NCBI RefSeq assembly: GCF_000620785.1
Contig: NZ_JIAI01000002.1
Span: forward strand, 1,060,177 to 1,124,176
Direction: 5' to 3'
Source: Actinospineispora acaciae DSM 45401
GTDB taxonomy: Bacteria > Actinomycetota > Actinomycetes > Mycobacteriales > Pseudonocardiaceae
DNA: 64,000 nt
Under the pieces are notes generated by a model. That model saw only the letters and a list, made by a program, of their open reading frames with translations. It was not told the DNA's origin and did not search any database. Made by a program: the position numbers and the translations under genes. How positions within the stretch are numbered: position 1 is the stretch's first letter; every line of letters starts with the position of its first letter. Below are positions 20,540 through 32,016 of this stretch, one piece after another.

Positions 20540-21136
20540 GTGAAACGGGAGAACGCGGTGCGCCACCTCGTCGAGATGGCCGCGCAGGCGAGCGACGACA
20601 CGCGGTTGCGTCAGGAGTCGTCGGAATGGTCGCTGACGTCCATGTGGGCGGCCGGCGACCTGGTCAGCGATGCGCGCACCCTGGAGTGGGTGGGCGTGGT
20701 GCTGGTGTTCGACCTGCCGCCCGACGAGCTGCCGTGGCTGGCGCTGCACCCGGCCGCCGAGCTGGTCGCCGACCGGCTCCGGCTGGACAAGCGCCCGGTC
20801 GTCTGGTGTCACCGTCCGTCCGCGTGGCCGGCCTGGAACGTGCGGCACCGGCGGGTGGTGCGGTTCTGGACCGACGCGGGCGGGCTGGACGAGAAGGCCA
20901 TCGACGTGCTGTGCGCGGACTCGGTCACGCCCGTGGTGGAGCCCACGGCCGACGAGCTGCGCGCACAGCTGCTGGTCGAGCGCGAGGTGGCCCGCACGCA
21001 CCTGGACGAGGTGCTGGACAGGTACCACGAGCACGCCTGGCGCCGCGAGCACAAGGGCCAGGGCACCTATCCCGAGGACCACCTGTGGCGGGCGTCACGG
21101 GCGCTGCGTGAGATCGACCACGCCGTCAACGGATAG
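20540..21136 (+). CDS. conserved actinobacterial protein of unknown function
   Basis: 198 residues from GTG 20540 with GAAGGA (20528-20533) in front. The sequence is soluble and Trp-rich, with blocks such as LEWVGVVLVFDLPPDELPWL and RPVVWCHRPSAWPAWNVRHR, and a charged helical C-terminus. I recognise it as a conserved hypothetical of actinomycetes but cannot name a function. It ends one base before the convergent acnR gene. Confidence 0.8.
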   Translation: MKRENAVRHLVEMAAQASDDTRLRQESSEWSLTSMWAAGDLVSDARTLEWVGVVLVFDLPPDELPWLALHPAAELVADRLRLDKRPVVWCHRPSAWPAWNVRHRRVVRFWTDAGGLDEKAIDVLCADSVTPVVEPTADELRAQLLVEREVARTHLDEVLDRYHEHAWRREHKGQGTYPEDHLWRASRALREIDHAVNG

Positions 21137-21709
21137 TCAGGCGCGCACGCTGTTCTCCACCACGTCCAGCACCGAGCGCAGGTCGTCGACCGGCAGGCCC
21201 ATCGCCAGGTGGGACACCAGCCCCTCGAAGGCCAGCTCCAGGTAGCGGGCGAGCACCGGTATCGGCACGTCGGGGCGCACGTTGCCGGCCTCCCGCTGGC
21301 GCGCCAGCCGTCCCCGCACCGCCTCGGTGAGCTGGTGGGACTGCTGCTCCCAGTCCGCCCGGAACATCGGGTCGGTGCGCAGCCGCCGCGACACCTCCAG
21401 CCGGGTGCCCAGCCAGCTGATCCCGGACCCGCCGCCGGCCGCGTCGGCCAGCACGTCCCGCATGACCTGAACCAGCCCCTGCTCGGCCACCACCCGGGCC
21501 ATCCGGTCGGCGTCCTGCCGGGCCAGCTCCAGGAACAGCGAGTCCTTGTCCCGGAAGTGGTGGAAGATCGCGCCCCGGGACAGCCCGGTGGCCTGCTCGA
21601 GCCGGCGTACGGTGGCGCCCTCGTAGCCGTGGCGGCTGAAACAGGCCCGCGCCCCGTCCAGGATCTGCTCCCGACGGGCGGCCAGGTGGCCGGCGCTGAC
21701 GCGAGGCAT
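21137..21709 (-). CDS. acnR: TetR-type aconitase repressor AcnR
   Basis: 190 residues. The N-terminus MPRVSAGHLAARREQILDGA and the HTH LEQATGLSRGAIFHHFRDKD are very close to Rv1474c/AcnR. The ending VLDVVENSVRA is also conserved. AcnR represses acn in corynebacteria. In M. tuberculosis this gene follows acn directly; here four ergothioneine genes lie between them. A matching palindromic AcnR site is at 29335-29350. Confidence 0.9.
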   Translation of the reverse strand: MPRVSAGHLAARREQILDGARACFSRHGYEGATVRRLEQATGLSRGAIFHHFRDKDSLFLELARQDADRMARVVAEQGLVQVMRDVLADAAGGGSGISWLGTRLEVSRRLRTDPMFRADWEQQSHQLTEAVRGRLARQREAGNVRPDVPIPVLARYLELAFEGLVSHLAMGLPVDDLRSVLDVVENSVRA

Positions 21710-21836
21710 CTACCCAGCGTAGCCGCTAGGACGCCGTATGTACGGACTCTCAGAGGCGCGTCAGCGGCGCCTGCTTTTGTCGGTGGCCTTGTGTAGCGTC
21801 GATTGCCGGGTCTCACTCTTCTGGGGGTGGTTCGTG

Positions 21837-23138
21837 ATGTCACCCAAGGCGGCCGCCAAGGTCCCCAAGGACCAGGGCGGCCTCGCCGAGCGCGCGGTGC
21901 GGGTGCTCCGCAGCCGCGAGGAGGCCGAGGCGTACGTCGCCTCGGTCTGTTTCAAGCACGGCCCGCCCCGGTTGCTGGGCGTAGAGCTGGAGTGGTTACT
22001 CGCGCGTCGAGCGGAGCCCCCCAGCATCCCGCCCGCTCCGCTCGACGCGACAACGCTCGTCTCCGCACTCGGACCCCATACCCCACGAACGCTCGACCCG
22101 CTCTCTCCGGCACTTCCGTTGCCATCCGGCTCAACCGTCACCGTCGAACCCGGCGGCCAGGTTGAGCTCGCCAGCCGTCCCTTCGAGGACCTCGGCTCAC
22201 TCGTCACCGCCGTCGAGTCCGACGCCGCCGACCTTCACGACCGCCTCGGCCGTCACCGTCTGTATCCGCGCCGGTACGCGGCCGACCCGGACCTTCCCGC
22301 CCATCGGGTGCTGACCATCCCTCGGTACACGGCCATGGAGGCCGCCTTCGACCGGCGCGGCACCGAGGGCCGCAGCATGATGTGTTCCACCGCCGCCGTC
22401 CAACCCTGCCTCGACCTGGGCGAACGGGCCGACCTGGGGCTGCGCTGGATGGCGTTGCACGCGCTGGGGCCGGTGCTGGTGGCAGCGTTCGCCAACTCAC
22501 CGAGGCTGCACGGTCGGCGCACCGGGTGGAAGTCCTCCCGGATGGCCTGCTGGCTGGCCATCGACCCGCCGCGCACCGCCCCGCCGGAGCTGTCCTCCGC
22601 CGACCCGGTCGCCGGCTACGCCCGGCGGGCCATGGAGGCCGGGCTGATCTGCCGACGCCGGCCGGGCGGCTGGGACGTGCCGCCGGGCGTCACCTTCACC
22701 GACTGGCTGGCCGGGGCGCTCCCGGAGCCGCCGACCACCGAGGACCTCGACCTGCACCTGTCCACCCTGTTCCCGCCGGTGCGCCCGCACGGCCACGTCG
22801 AGGTGCGCTACCTGGACGCGCAGGCGGGGCCGGAGTGGGTGGTGCCGCTGGCGGTGGTCGCCGCGCTGCTGTCCAGCACGGCCACCACGTCGGCGGCCCT
22901 GGAGGCCAGCCTGCCGGTGGCCGGCGCCTGGGTCACGGCGGCCCGACAGGGCCTGGACGACCCGAAGCTGGCCAGGGCGGCCCGCACGGTGTTCGCCCTG
23001 GCCAGCGCGGCGTTGCCGGCGCTGATCGGACCCGGCCCGGTCCGCGAGCTGGTGGACGGGGCCGTCGAGCGCGTGATGCGGGGCCGATGTCCCGCCGACG
23101 ACACCACAGACTTCGAGATGACAGGAGGGTCGCCGTGA
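21837..23138 (+). CDS. egtA: glutamate-cysteine ligase of ergothioneine synthesis
   Basis: 433 residues from ATG 21837 (GTG 21834 is equally possible), preceded by GGGGGTGG. The family block LLGVELEWLLA near residue 45 and the metal/substrate segments VTVEPGGQVELASRP and PHGHVEVRYLDAQ fit EgtA, which makes gamma-glutamylcysteine from Glu and Cys with ATP. The stop overlaps the egtB GTG (GTGA), so the two are translationally coupled. Confidence 0.92.
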   Translation: MSPKAAAKVPKDQGGLAERAVRVLRSREEAEAYVASVCFKHGPPRLLGVELEWLLARRAEPPSIPPAPLDATTLVSALGPHTPRTLDPLSPALPLPSGSTVTVEPGGQVELASRPFEDLGSLVTAVESDAADLHDRLGRHRLYPRRYAADPDLPAHRVLTIPRYTAMEAAFDRRGTEGRSMMCSTAAVQPCLDLGERADLGLRWMALHALGPVLVAAFANSPRLHGRRTGWKSSRMACWLAIDPPRTAPPELSSADPVAGYARRAMEAGLICRRRPGGWDVPPGVTFTDWLAGALPEPPTTEDLDLHLSTLFPPVRPHGHVEVRYLDAQAGPEWVVPLAVVAALLSSTATTSAALEASLPVAGAWVTAARQGLDDPKLARAARTVFALASAALPALIGPGPVRELVDGAVERVMRGRCPADDTTDFEMTGGSP

Positions 23139-24496
23139 CGACCCAGCACGAGACGCCAACCCACCCGCTCGCCACCCTGACCGAGGAGGCGCTGCGCACC
23201 CGGGTGGCCGCCGAGCTGGCCCAGGCCCGGGCCCGCAGCGCGCTGCTCACCGAGTCCGTCGACGAGGCCGACCTGGTCCGCCAGCACTCGCCGCTGATGT
23301 CGCCGCTGGTCTGGGACCTGGCGCACATCGGCAGCCAGGAGGAGCTGTGGCTGGTGCGCGACGTGGGCGGCCGCGAGCCGCTGCGCCCGGAGATCGACGG
23401 GCTCTACGACGCGTTCCAGCACTCCAGGGCCAGCCGGGTGGACCTGCCGCTGCTCACCCCACCGGAGACCAGGACCTACGTCGCCGAGGTCAGGGACAAG
23501 GCCCTGGACGCGCTGGCGCACAGCTCGCTGCGCGGGCGCCGGCTGGAGGAGCACGCGTTCGCCTTCGGGATGATCGCCCAGCACGAGCAGCAGCACGACG
23601 AGACGATGCTGGCCACCCACCAGCTCCGGGAGGGCGCCCCGGTGCTGCACGCCGCGCCGCCGCCCCCTTCGCAGGGCGCCCCGGTGCCGGCGGAGGTGCT
23701 GGTGCCGGCCGGGCCGTTCACCATGGGCACCTCGACCGAGCCGTGGGCGCTGGACAACGAGCGGCCGGCGCACCGGGTGGAGCTGCCCGCGTACGTGATC
23801 GACGCGGCGCCGGTCACGAACGGTCAGTACGCCGAGTTCATCGAGGCCGGCGGCTACGACGACCCGCGCTGGTGGAGCGACGCGGGCTGGCGGCACCGGC
23901 GCGACGCCGGGCTGGTCGCGCCCCGGTTCTGGGAGCGCGACTCCGACCGGCGGTGGTGGCGGCGCCGGTTCGGCGTGCTGGAACCGGTCGCGGCGGACGA
24001 GCCGGTGGTGCACGTCTGCTTCCACGAGGCCCAGGCCTACGCGGCGTGGGCCGGCAAGCGGCTGCCCACCGAGGCGGAGTGGGAGAAGGCCGCCCGCTGG
24101 GACCCGGCGACCGGGCGGTCCCGCCGGTTCCCCTGGGGCGACGGCGACCCGACCCCCGGGCGGGCCAACCTGGGCCAGCGCCACCTCGGCCCGGCCCCGG
24201 TCGGGGCGTACCCGGCGGGCGCCTCGCCGCTGGGCGTGCACCAGTTGATCGGTGACGTCTGGGAGTGGACGTCCTCGGGCTGGCACCCGTACCCGGGCTT
24301 CCAGATGTTCCCGTACCCGGAGTACTCCGAGGTGTTCTTCGGCGGTGACTACCGGGTGTTGCGCGGCGGCTCGTTCGGCGCGGCCCCGGTGGCGGTGCGC
24401 GGCACGTTCCGCAACTGGGACCACCCGATCCGCCGGCAGATCTTCTCCGGGTTCCGGTGCGCGCGCGACGCCACGCCCACCGAGGCGTCCGGGTAG
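23135..24496 (+). CDS. egtB: ergothioneine sulfoxide synthase EgtB
   Basis: 453 residues. A DinB-like N-terminal domain carries the iron ligands H64 and the H150-x3-H154 pair (HEQQHDE). The C-terminal formylglycine-generating-enzyme fold contains VLVPAGPFTMGTSTEPWALD, KRLPTEAEWEKAARW and the end block VLRGGSFGAAP. The enzyme uses O2 and Fe(II) to join hercynine with gamma-glutamylcysteine. It overlaps egtA by 4 bp and egtC follows after 5 bp. Confidence 0.95.
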   Translation: MTTQHETPTHPLATLTEEALRTRVAAELAQARARSALLTESVDEADLVRQHSPLMSPLVWDLAHIGSQEELWLVRDVGGREPLRPEIDGLYDAFQHSRASRVDLPLLTPPETRTYVAEVRDKALDALAHSSLRGRRLEEHAFAFGMIAQHEQQHDETMLATHQLREGAPVLHAAPPPPSQGAPVPAEVLVPAGPFTMGTSTEPWALDNERPAHRVELPAYVIDAAPVTNGQYAEFIEAGGYDDPRWWSDAGWRHRRDAGLVAPRFWERDSDRRWWRRRFGVLEPVAADEPVVHVCFHEAQAYAAWAGKRLPTEAEWEKAARWDPATGRSRRFPWGDGDPTPGRANLGQRHLGPAPVGAYPAGASPLGVHQLIGDVWEWTSSGWHPYPGFQMFPYPEYSEVFFGGDYRVLRGGSFGAAPVAVRGTFRNWDHPIRRQIFSGFRCARDATPTEASG

Positions 24497-24501
24497 CGCG
24501 C

Positions 24502-25296
24502 GTGTGCCGTCACCTGGTCTACCTGGGGCCACCGCGCCCACTGGCCGATCTGATCCTCGCCCCGGAGTACGGGCTGCTGCGGCAGTCCTACGCGCCCCGG
24601 GACATGCGCGGCGGCGGGACGATCAACGCCGACGGGTTCGGAGCCGGCTGGTACCCGGCCGGCTCCGGGCGCCCGCCCACGCGGTACCGAGGCGACCGCC
24701 CGCTGTGGGCCGACCCGTCGTTCGCCGAGCTCGCGGCGGCCACCGAGGCCGGCGCGATGCTCGCCGCCGTCCGGTCGGCCACCGTCGGGATGCCCGTGGT
24801 GAGCACCGCCAGCGCGCCGTTCACCGACGGGCACTGGCTGTTCAGCCACAACGGCGTGGTCATCGGCTGGCCGTTCTCGGTGGCCGGGCTGGCCGCCGAG
24901 CTCCCGGTCACCGACCTGCTCACGCTGGACGCGCCGACCGACGCGGCGCTGCTCTGGGCGCTGGTCAGGCACCGGCTGCGCGACGGCGCCGACCCGGCCG
25001 ACGTGCTGGCCGGCCTGGTCCGTGAGGTGGCGGCCGCCGCCCCGGGCTCCAAGCTGAACCTGCTGCTCACCGACGGTGCCGTCGGATACGCCACGGCGTG
25101 GAAACACTCCCTGACGGTCCGCGTCGAGCCGGACGCCGTGACCGTCGCCTCCGAACCGCACGACGAGTTGCCCGACTGGGCGCCGGTGCCCGACCGCCAC
25201 CTGCTGGTGGCCCGGCCGGGCCACGCCGAGCACCAGCCCATCGAACGCCTCGCCGCGACCGACTCCAAGGAGCCCCATGACCACCGCTCTGCTTGA
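24502..25296 (+). CDS. egtC: gamma-glutamyl hydrolase EgtC
   Basis: 264 residues beginning V-C-R-H-L from GTG 24502. Removal of the initiator leaves Cys2 as the class II amidotransferase nucleophile. GFGAGWYP and LFSHNGVVIGWP are family blocks of the Ntn fold. EgtC removes Glu from the sulfoxide intermediate. The start 5 bp after egtB and a 20-bp overlap with egtD show one operon. Confidence 0.93.
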   Translation: MCRHLVYLGPPRPLADLILAPEYGLLRQSYAPRDMRGGGTINADGFGAGWYPAGSGRPPTRYRGDRPLWADPSFAELAAATEAGAMLAAVRSATVGMPVVSTASAPFTDGHWLFSHNGVVIGWPFSVAGLAAELPVTDLLTLDAPTDAALLWALVRHRLRDGADPADVLAGLVREVAAAAPGSKLNLLLTDGAVGYATAWKHSLTVRVEPDAVTVASEPHDELPDWAPVPDRHLLVARPGHAEHQPIERLAATDSKEPHDHRSA

Positions 25297-26248
25297 CGTC
25301 TACCTGACCGAAGCCGACGGCCAGGCCGCGCTTCGGTCCGACGCCAGGGCCGGACTGACGTCCACCCCGAAGGTGCTGCCGCCGAAGTGGTTCTACGACG
25401 CCACCGGCAGCGAGCTGTACGAGCGGATCACCGAGCTGGCCGAGTACTACCCGTTCGCCGCCGAGCGCGAGATCCTGCGCGCCCGCGCCACCCAGATCGC
25501 CGCCGCATCCGGCGCGCAGGCCCTGGTGGAGCTGGGCTCGGGCTCCTCGGAGAAGACCCGGCTGCTGCTCGACGCCCTCGGCGCGGCCGGCACCCTGCGC
25601 GGCTACCTGCCGCTGGACGTCTCCGAGGCCGCGCTGCGGGAGGCCACCGCCGCGCTGGCGGAGGACTACCCGTCGCTGGCCGTGCACGGCATCGTCGGCG
25701 ACTTCACCGCGCACCTGCCCCGGATCCCCGCCGAGGGCAAGCGCCTGCTCGCCTTCCTCGGCGGCACCATCGGCAACCTGTTGCCCGACGAGCGGGCGGC
25801 GTTCCTGCGCGCGGTCCGCGACGCGCTGGCGCCGGGGGAGCAGCTGCTGCTCGGCATCGGCCTGGTGATCGACCCGGCGACCATGGTGGCCGCCTACGAC
25901 GACCCGCACGGGGTGACCGCCGACTTCAACCGCAACGTCCTGAGCGTGCTCAACCGCGAGCTGAACGCCGACTTCGACCTCGACGCCTTCGACCACGTCG
26001 CCCTCTGGGACGCCGACAACGAGTGGATCGAGATGCGCCTGCGCGCCAAGCGGCCCATGACCGTGCACATCCACGAGCTGAACCTGGACGTGACGTTCGC
26101 CGAAGGCGAGGACCTCCGCACCGAGACCTCCGCCAAGTTCCGCCCCGAAACCGTCCGCGCCGAACTAACCACCGCCGGCTTCACCGTGTCCGACTGGTGG
26201 ACCGACCCCGCCGAAAGGTTCGCCCTAACCCTGGCCACCGCCCGCTAA
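25277..26248 (+). CDS. egtD: histidine N-alpha-methyltransferase EgtD
   Basis: 323 residues. The SAM motif ELGSGSSEKT is at 85-94. KWFYDATGSELYERITELAE near the N-terminus and AFLGGTIGNL are hallmark segments. It trimethylates histidine to hercynine, the first step of ergothioneine synthesis. ATG 25277 lies inside the end of egtC after AAGGAG (25267-25272). No egtE lyase gene follows; the next feature is a long palindrome. Confidence 0.95.
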   Translation: MTTALLDVYLTEADGQAALRSDARAGLTSTPKVLPPKWFYDATGSELYERITELAEYYPFAAEREILRARATQIAAASGAQALVELGSGSSEKTRLLLDALGAAGTLRGYLPLDVSEAALREATAALAEDYPSLAVHGIVGDFTAHLPRIPAEGKRLLAFLGGTIGNLLPDERAAFLRAVRDALAPGEQLLLGIGLVIDPATMVAAYDDPHGVTADFNRNVLSVLNRELNADFDLDAFDHVALWDADNEWIEMRLRAKRPMTVHIHELNLDVTFAEGEDLRTETSAKFRPETVRAELTTAGFTVSDWWTDPAERFALTLATAR

Positions 26249-26263
26249 CCACCCGCTAAACCG

Positions 26264-26364
26264 CCCGCGAGTCGGGCGTGTCAGCACACTGAGTCGGGCG
26301 TTTCAGCACATCCGGCGTGTGCCCAAACGCCCGACTCAGTGTGCCCAGGCGCCCGACTCGCGGG
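26264..26364. repeat. 101-bp long palindromic element, copy 1
   Basis: The left arm starts CCCGCGAGTCGGGCG and GCACACTGAGTCGGGCGTTT follows after 5 nt; the right arm is the exact reverse complement of these blocks in order. Only two small internal bulges break the ~47-bp stem. It lies between the stops of convergent egtD and acnA. It probably acts as a two-way terminator and is part of a repeated family, since a second copy is at 56491-56604. Confidence 0.85.
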
Positions 26365-26395
26365 TGGGAGACCGCCGGCGGGCGCGGTCGGTGGG

Positions 26396-29212
<2,817 letters not shown>

Positions 29213-29239
29213 GTCGCGTCCTCTCCTGCGGTGCCGGTT

Positions 29240-29257
29240 CCCGATCGGCCGATCGGG
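29240..29257. other. 18-bp perfect palindrome in the acnA leader
   Basis: CCCGATCGG followed directly by CCGATCGGG is a perfect palindrome, 28 bp upstream of the acnA start and inside its transcribed leader. It may fold as a hairpin near the ribosome-binding site or be a protein site. The function is not known. Confidence 0.4.
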
Positions 29258-29333
29258 GCCGGGTGGTGGTACGGGCGTCTCGGGCAGTCTGTCGCACGCG
29301 GCGAGTCGGGCAACCGCTGGCCCGTTGACCTAA

Positions 29334-29362
29334 ACAGTACGCGCGTACTGCTTGGGTGTCGA
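29334..29362 (-). promoter_or_regulatory. acnA promoter with overlapping AcnR operator
   Basis: On the minus strand TCGACA (29362-29357), a 17-bp spacer and TACTGT (29339-29334) form a good promoter. The perfect 16-bp palindrome CAGTACGC-GCGTACTG (29335-29350) covers the spacer and the -10. It closely resembles the AcnR site described for C. glutamicum acn. Bound AcnR would block RNA polymerase. Confidence 0.78.
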
Positions 29363-29492
29363 GCCGGAGCGCCACGTCGGCGTCGCCCACGCGGTGACAG
29401 TTGTGTCGTCAGGTGGTGTCGGTACCGGGATTTCGGTGCTCTGGGTGAGAAAGTCCCTCTGTTTCCGTCACGGACGTGTGGAGGGTTGTCTC

Positions 29493-30779
29493 GTGCGTGC
29501 GCTGCGCGTGCATGCCCGGCAGGTGGCGACCGTGGTCACGGTGACCGCGCTGCTGGTCGGTGGCGTGTTCGCGGGCGGCGGCGTCGCGCTGGCCGACCCG
29601 CCGCCGCCCACACCGCCGCCGCCCAACCCGTCCGACCAGCAGTTGGAGCAGAGCCGCAACGAGGTGTCGGCGGCCGCCGGCCAGGTCGGGAAGCTGACCA
29701 ACCAGCTCGCGGGCGTGCAGGCCGAGGCGGACCGATTAGGCGCGAAGCTGGAGGCCCGCCAGGAGGGTGCGAACAAGGCGCTGGTGGACCTGCAGGCCGC
29801 GCAGGAGGCCGCCGCCGAGGCCGCGACCCGGGCCCGGGCCACCCACACCGAGACCGAGGCCGCGTCCGCCGCCATCGAGAGCGCGCACCGCCAGGTCGAC
29901 GAGTTCATCGCCATCGCCTACCAGCAGGGTGTGCAGGCCGGCTCGTTCGGCCTGCTGCTGGAGGCGGCCAACCCCGACGAGCTGGTCCGGCGCGCGGAGT
30001 TCAACGACGCGGTGGCCGAGCAGCAGCGCGCGGCGCTGGACACGCTGCAGCGCGCCAGGGTCGGCAAGGCCAACGCCGACTCGCTGGCCAGGGCCGCCAA
30101 GGAGGACGCGCAGGCCAAGGAGGCCTCGGCGGCCGGCGCCAAGCGGACCGCCGACAGCGCGGTGGCCGTCGCGAAGGCCGCCATGGACGCCGGCCTGGCC
30201 GAGCTGGCGAAGGTCGACGCGCAGCGCGCGAGCATCGAGCGCCAGCTCGACGAGCTGACCGCGAAGGACGCCGGCCTGCGCTCCCAGCGCCAGCGCTACC
30301 TCGACTACCAGGCCCAGCTGACCTCGGCCGGCGCCGTCGGCCCGGTGATCGGCGGCCCCGGCATCCAGGGCGTGATCAACAGGGCGCTGTCGCAGATCGG
30401 CGAGCCCTACGCGTGGGGAGGCGGGAACGCCAAGGGGCCGACCAAGGGGATCAGGGACGGCGGGGTGGCCGACTCGTTCGGCGACTTCCGCAAGACCGGG
30501 TTCGACTGCTCCGGGCTGATGATCTACGCGTTCGGCGCGGCCGGCATCGGGCTGCCTCACTACAGCGGCTACCAGTACAACAAGGGCAAGAAGGTGCCGG
30601 TCTCGCAGGCCAAGCCGGGCGACATGCTGTTCTGGGCGGACGGCAGCGACATCCACCACGTGGCGCTCTACCTGGGCAACGGCAAGATGATCGAGGCGCC
30701 GTACTCCGGCGGCAAGGTGCGGATCAGCCCGGTCCGCTACGGCGACGGCCTGATGCCGAACGCCATCCGGCTACTCTGA
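29493..30779 (+). CDS. secreted NlpC/P60 peptidoglycan hydrolase (RipA-like)
   Basis: 428 residues from GTG 29493 (GGAGGG 29480-29485). A signal peptide with a hydrophobic core (VATVVTVTALLVGGVFAGGG) and an Ala-Asp-Pro cleavage region is followed by a Pro-rich linker. Then come a long coiled coil (about 50-270) and the C-terminal NlpC/P60 domain with Cys in FDCSGLMIYAF and His in DIHHVALYLGNG. It cleaves stem peptides of the cell wall, likely at septation. It sits where ripA is in M. tuberculosis; no ripB follows. It overlaps the convergent cdaR-type gene by 9 bp. Confidence 0.93.
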   Translation: MRALRVHARQVATVVTVTALLVGGVFAGGGVALADPPPPTPPPPNPSDQQLEQSRNEVSAAAGQVGKLTNQLAGVQAEADRLGAKLEARQEGANKALVDLQAAQEAAAEAATRARATHTETEAASAAIESAHRQVDEFIAIAYQQGVQAGSFGLLLEAANPDELVRRAEFNDAVAEQQRAALDTLQRARVGKANADSLARAAKEDAQAKEASAAGAKRTADSAVAVAKAAMDAGLAELAKVDAQRASIERQLDELTAKDAGLRSQRQRYLDYQAQLTSAGAVGPVIGGPGIQGVINRALSQIGEPYAWGGGNAKGPTKGIRDGGVADSFGDFRKTGFDCSGLMIYAFGAAGIGLPHYSGYQYNKGKKVPVSQAKPGDMLFWADGSDIHHVALYLGNGKMIEAPYSGGKVRISPVRYGDGLMPNAIRLL

Positions 30780-31919
30780 GCCGGCGAGCTGGTCGGCGAG
30801 GCAGGCCAGGTGCATGGCCAGCGCGTGCCGAGGCTCCCGGATGTCGGTGCCGGTGAGCTGGCCGATCCGCTCCAGCCGGTAGACGACAGTGTTGCGGTGC
30901 ACGTTGAGCAGGGCGGCGGTGCGGCCGAGGTGGAACCCGCCGGTGCACCAGGCGATGACGGTGGCGCGCAGGTGCTCGTAGTCGCCCCTGGCACGCAGCG
31001 CGGACAGCTGACGCTCGGCGAACCCGGACCGGACCGGGGCGGGCACGGACTCGACGATCTGGTGCACGCGAACGTCCTCGATGTCGATGACCGCTTCCCC
31101 GGGTGAGCACCGCGTGCCGATGCGCAGTGCACTGCCGGCCTCCTCGCAGGAGCGCGACAGCGCGGTGACGCCTCGCCCGATGCCGCCGACCCCGAGGCGC
31201 ACGTCCGAGCCGCCGCGCAGGCGCAGAGTGTCCAGCACAGACCGGCACCGTTCGACCAGGCGCTCGCGAGGGGCGCGGCCGGTCCGGTGGAGCACGAGGC
31301 AGCGTTCGGGGGCGAGCTCGGTGACGATGTCCTCCCGGCCGGGGAACACCTCGCGCACGGCCTGGATGCGCAGGGGGCGCCTGTCGTCCCGGGGCTCGAC
31401 GGTGATCGCGACCCGGTCGCCGGAGAGGTCGTAGCCCAGCTCCTCGGCGCGCGCGGTCAGCACTCGCTCCTCCAGCACGCGCTCGTCGTACATGACGATG
31501 TCGCGGACCAGTTGCGCGACGGCGTTCTCGTGCAGCACGCGGGTGCGGTGGGCGAGCGACTCCCTGAGCAGGATCTCGGTCTGCCGCTGCACCAGGCGGC
31601 CGAGCTTGCGGACGGTCCTGGGCGGTCCGGCGATGCCGACAGTGCCGATCGTGGCGCCGTCGATGGTGATGGGCATGGTGATGCCGGGCCTGACGCCGGC
31701 GTCGGCCAGCTCGGCGCGGGTCCTGCTGCTGGCCCGCTGGGTGGCCACGACCTCGATGGACGGCGAGTGCAGCGTGCCGATCCGCTCCGGTTCCCCGCTG
31801 CCGATGACCAGCCCGTCGTTGTCGGTGATCAGGACGCGGTAACCGAGGATCTCGCTGGTCTCGGTGGCGATCTCGGTGGCGAGGTCGACGGTCAGCATCG
31901 CGGGATCCATGGCTGTCAT
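30771..31919 (-). CDS. CdaR/PucR-type transcription regulator
   Basis: 382 residues from ATG 31919. The N-terminal block LATEIATETSEILGYRVLIT is the sugar-diacid-recognition domain, and the C-terminal GRTAALLNVHRNTVVYRLER is the PucR-type HTH_30. CdaR proteins activate uptake and use of sugar acids such as glucarate or glycerate. It is divergent from an MFS gene and other oxidation genes and is the likely activator of that cluster. ATG 31910 is an alternative start. Confidence 0.87.
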   Translation of the reverse strand: MTAMDPAMLTVDLATEIATETSEILGYRVLITDNDGLVIGSGEPERIGTLHSPSIEVVATQRASSRTRAELADAGVRPGITMPITIDGATIGTVGIAGPPRTVRKLGRLVQRQTEILLRESLAHRTRVLHENAVAQLVRDIVMYDERVLEERVLTARAEELGYDLSGDRVAITVEPRDDRRPLRIQAVREVFPGREDIVTELAPERCLVLHRTGRAPRERLVERCRSVLDTLRLRGGSDVRLGVGGIGRGVTALSRSCEEAGSALRIGTRCSPGEAVIDIEDVRVHQIVESVPAPVRSGFAERQLSALRARGDYEHLRATVIAWCTGGFHLGRTAALLNVHRNTVVYRLERIGQLTGTDIREPRHALAMHLACLADQLAGSE

Positions 31920-31920
31920 C

Positions 31921-31980
31921 CTGTTCAAGTTACACAAGATATACGGTTCAACAACGGAAGAATCTAGTTGCTTTGAACAG
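31921..31980. promoter_or_regulatory. inverted repeats in the CdaR/MFS divergent gap
   Basis: CTGTTCAA (31921-31928) and TTGAACAG (31973-31980) form a perfect 8-bp inverted repeat 44 bp apart. A further TTCAA half-site lies at 31947-31951. The stretch is clearly AT-richer than its surroundings. It is the probable binding region for the CdaR-type regulator and contains the divergent promoters. Confidence 0.5.
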
Positions 31981-32016
31981 TGACCGCCCTCACCGGCGCC
32001 ACTAACGTCGCCCGGC

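Noticed and set aside
26264..26364. CRISPR-like repeat
   Set aside because: It is one long inverted repeat, not regularly spaced direct repeats with unique spacers, and no cas genes are present.
29363..29492. A riboswitch (c-di-AMP type) in front of the ripA-like gene
   Set aside because: Such riboswitches precede many actinobacterial wall hydrolases, but none of the conserved blocks could be found in this short leader.
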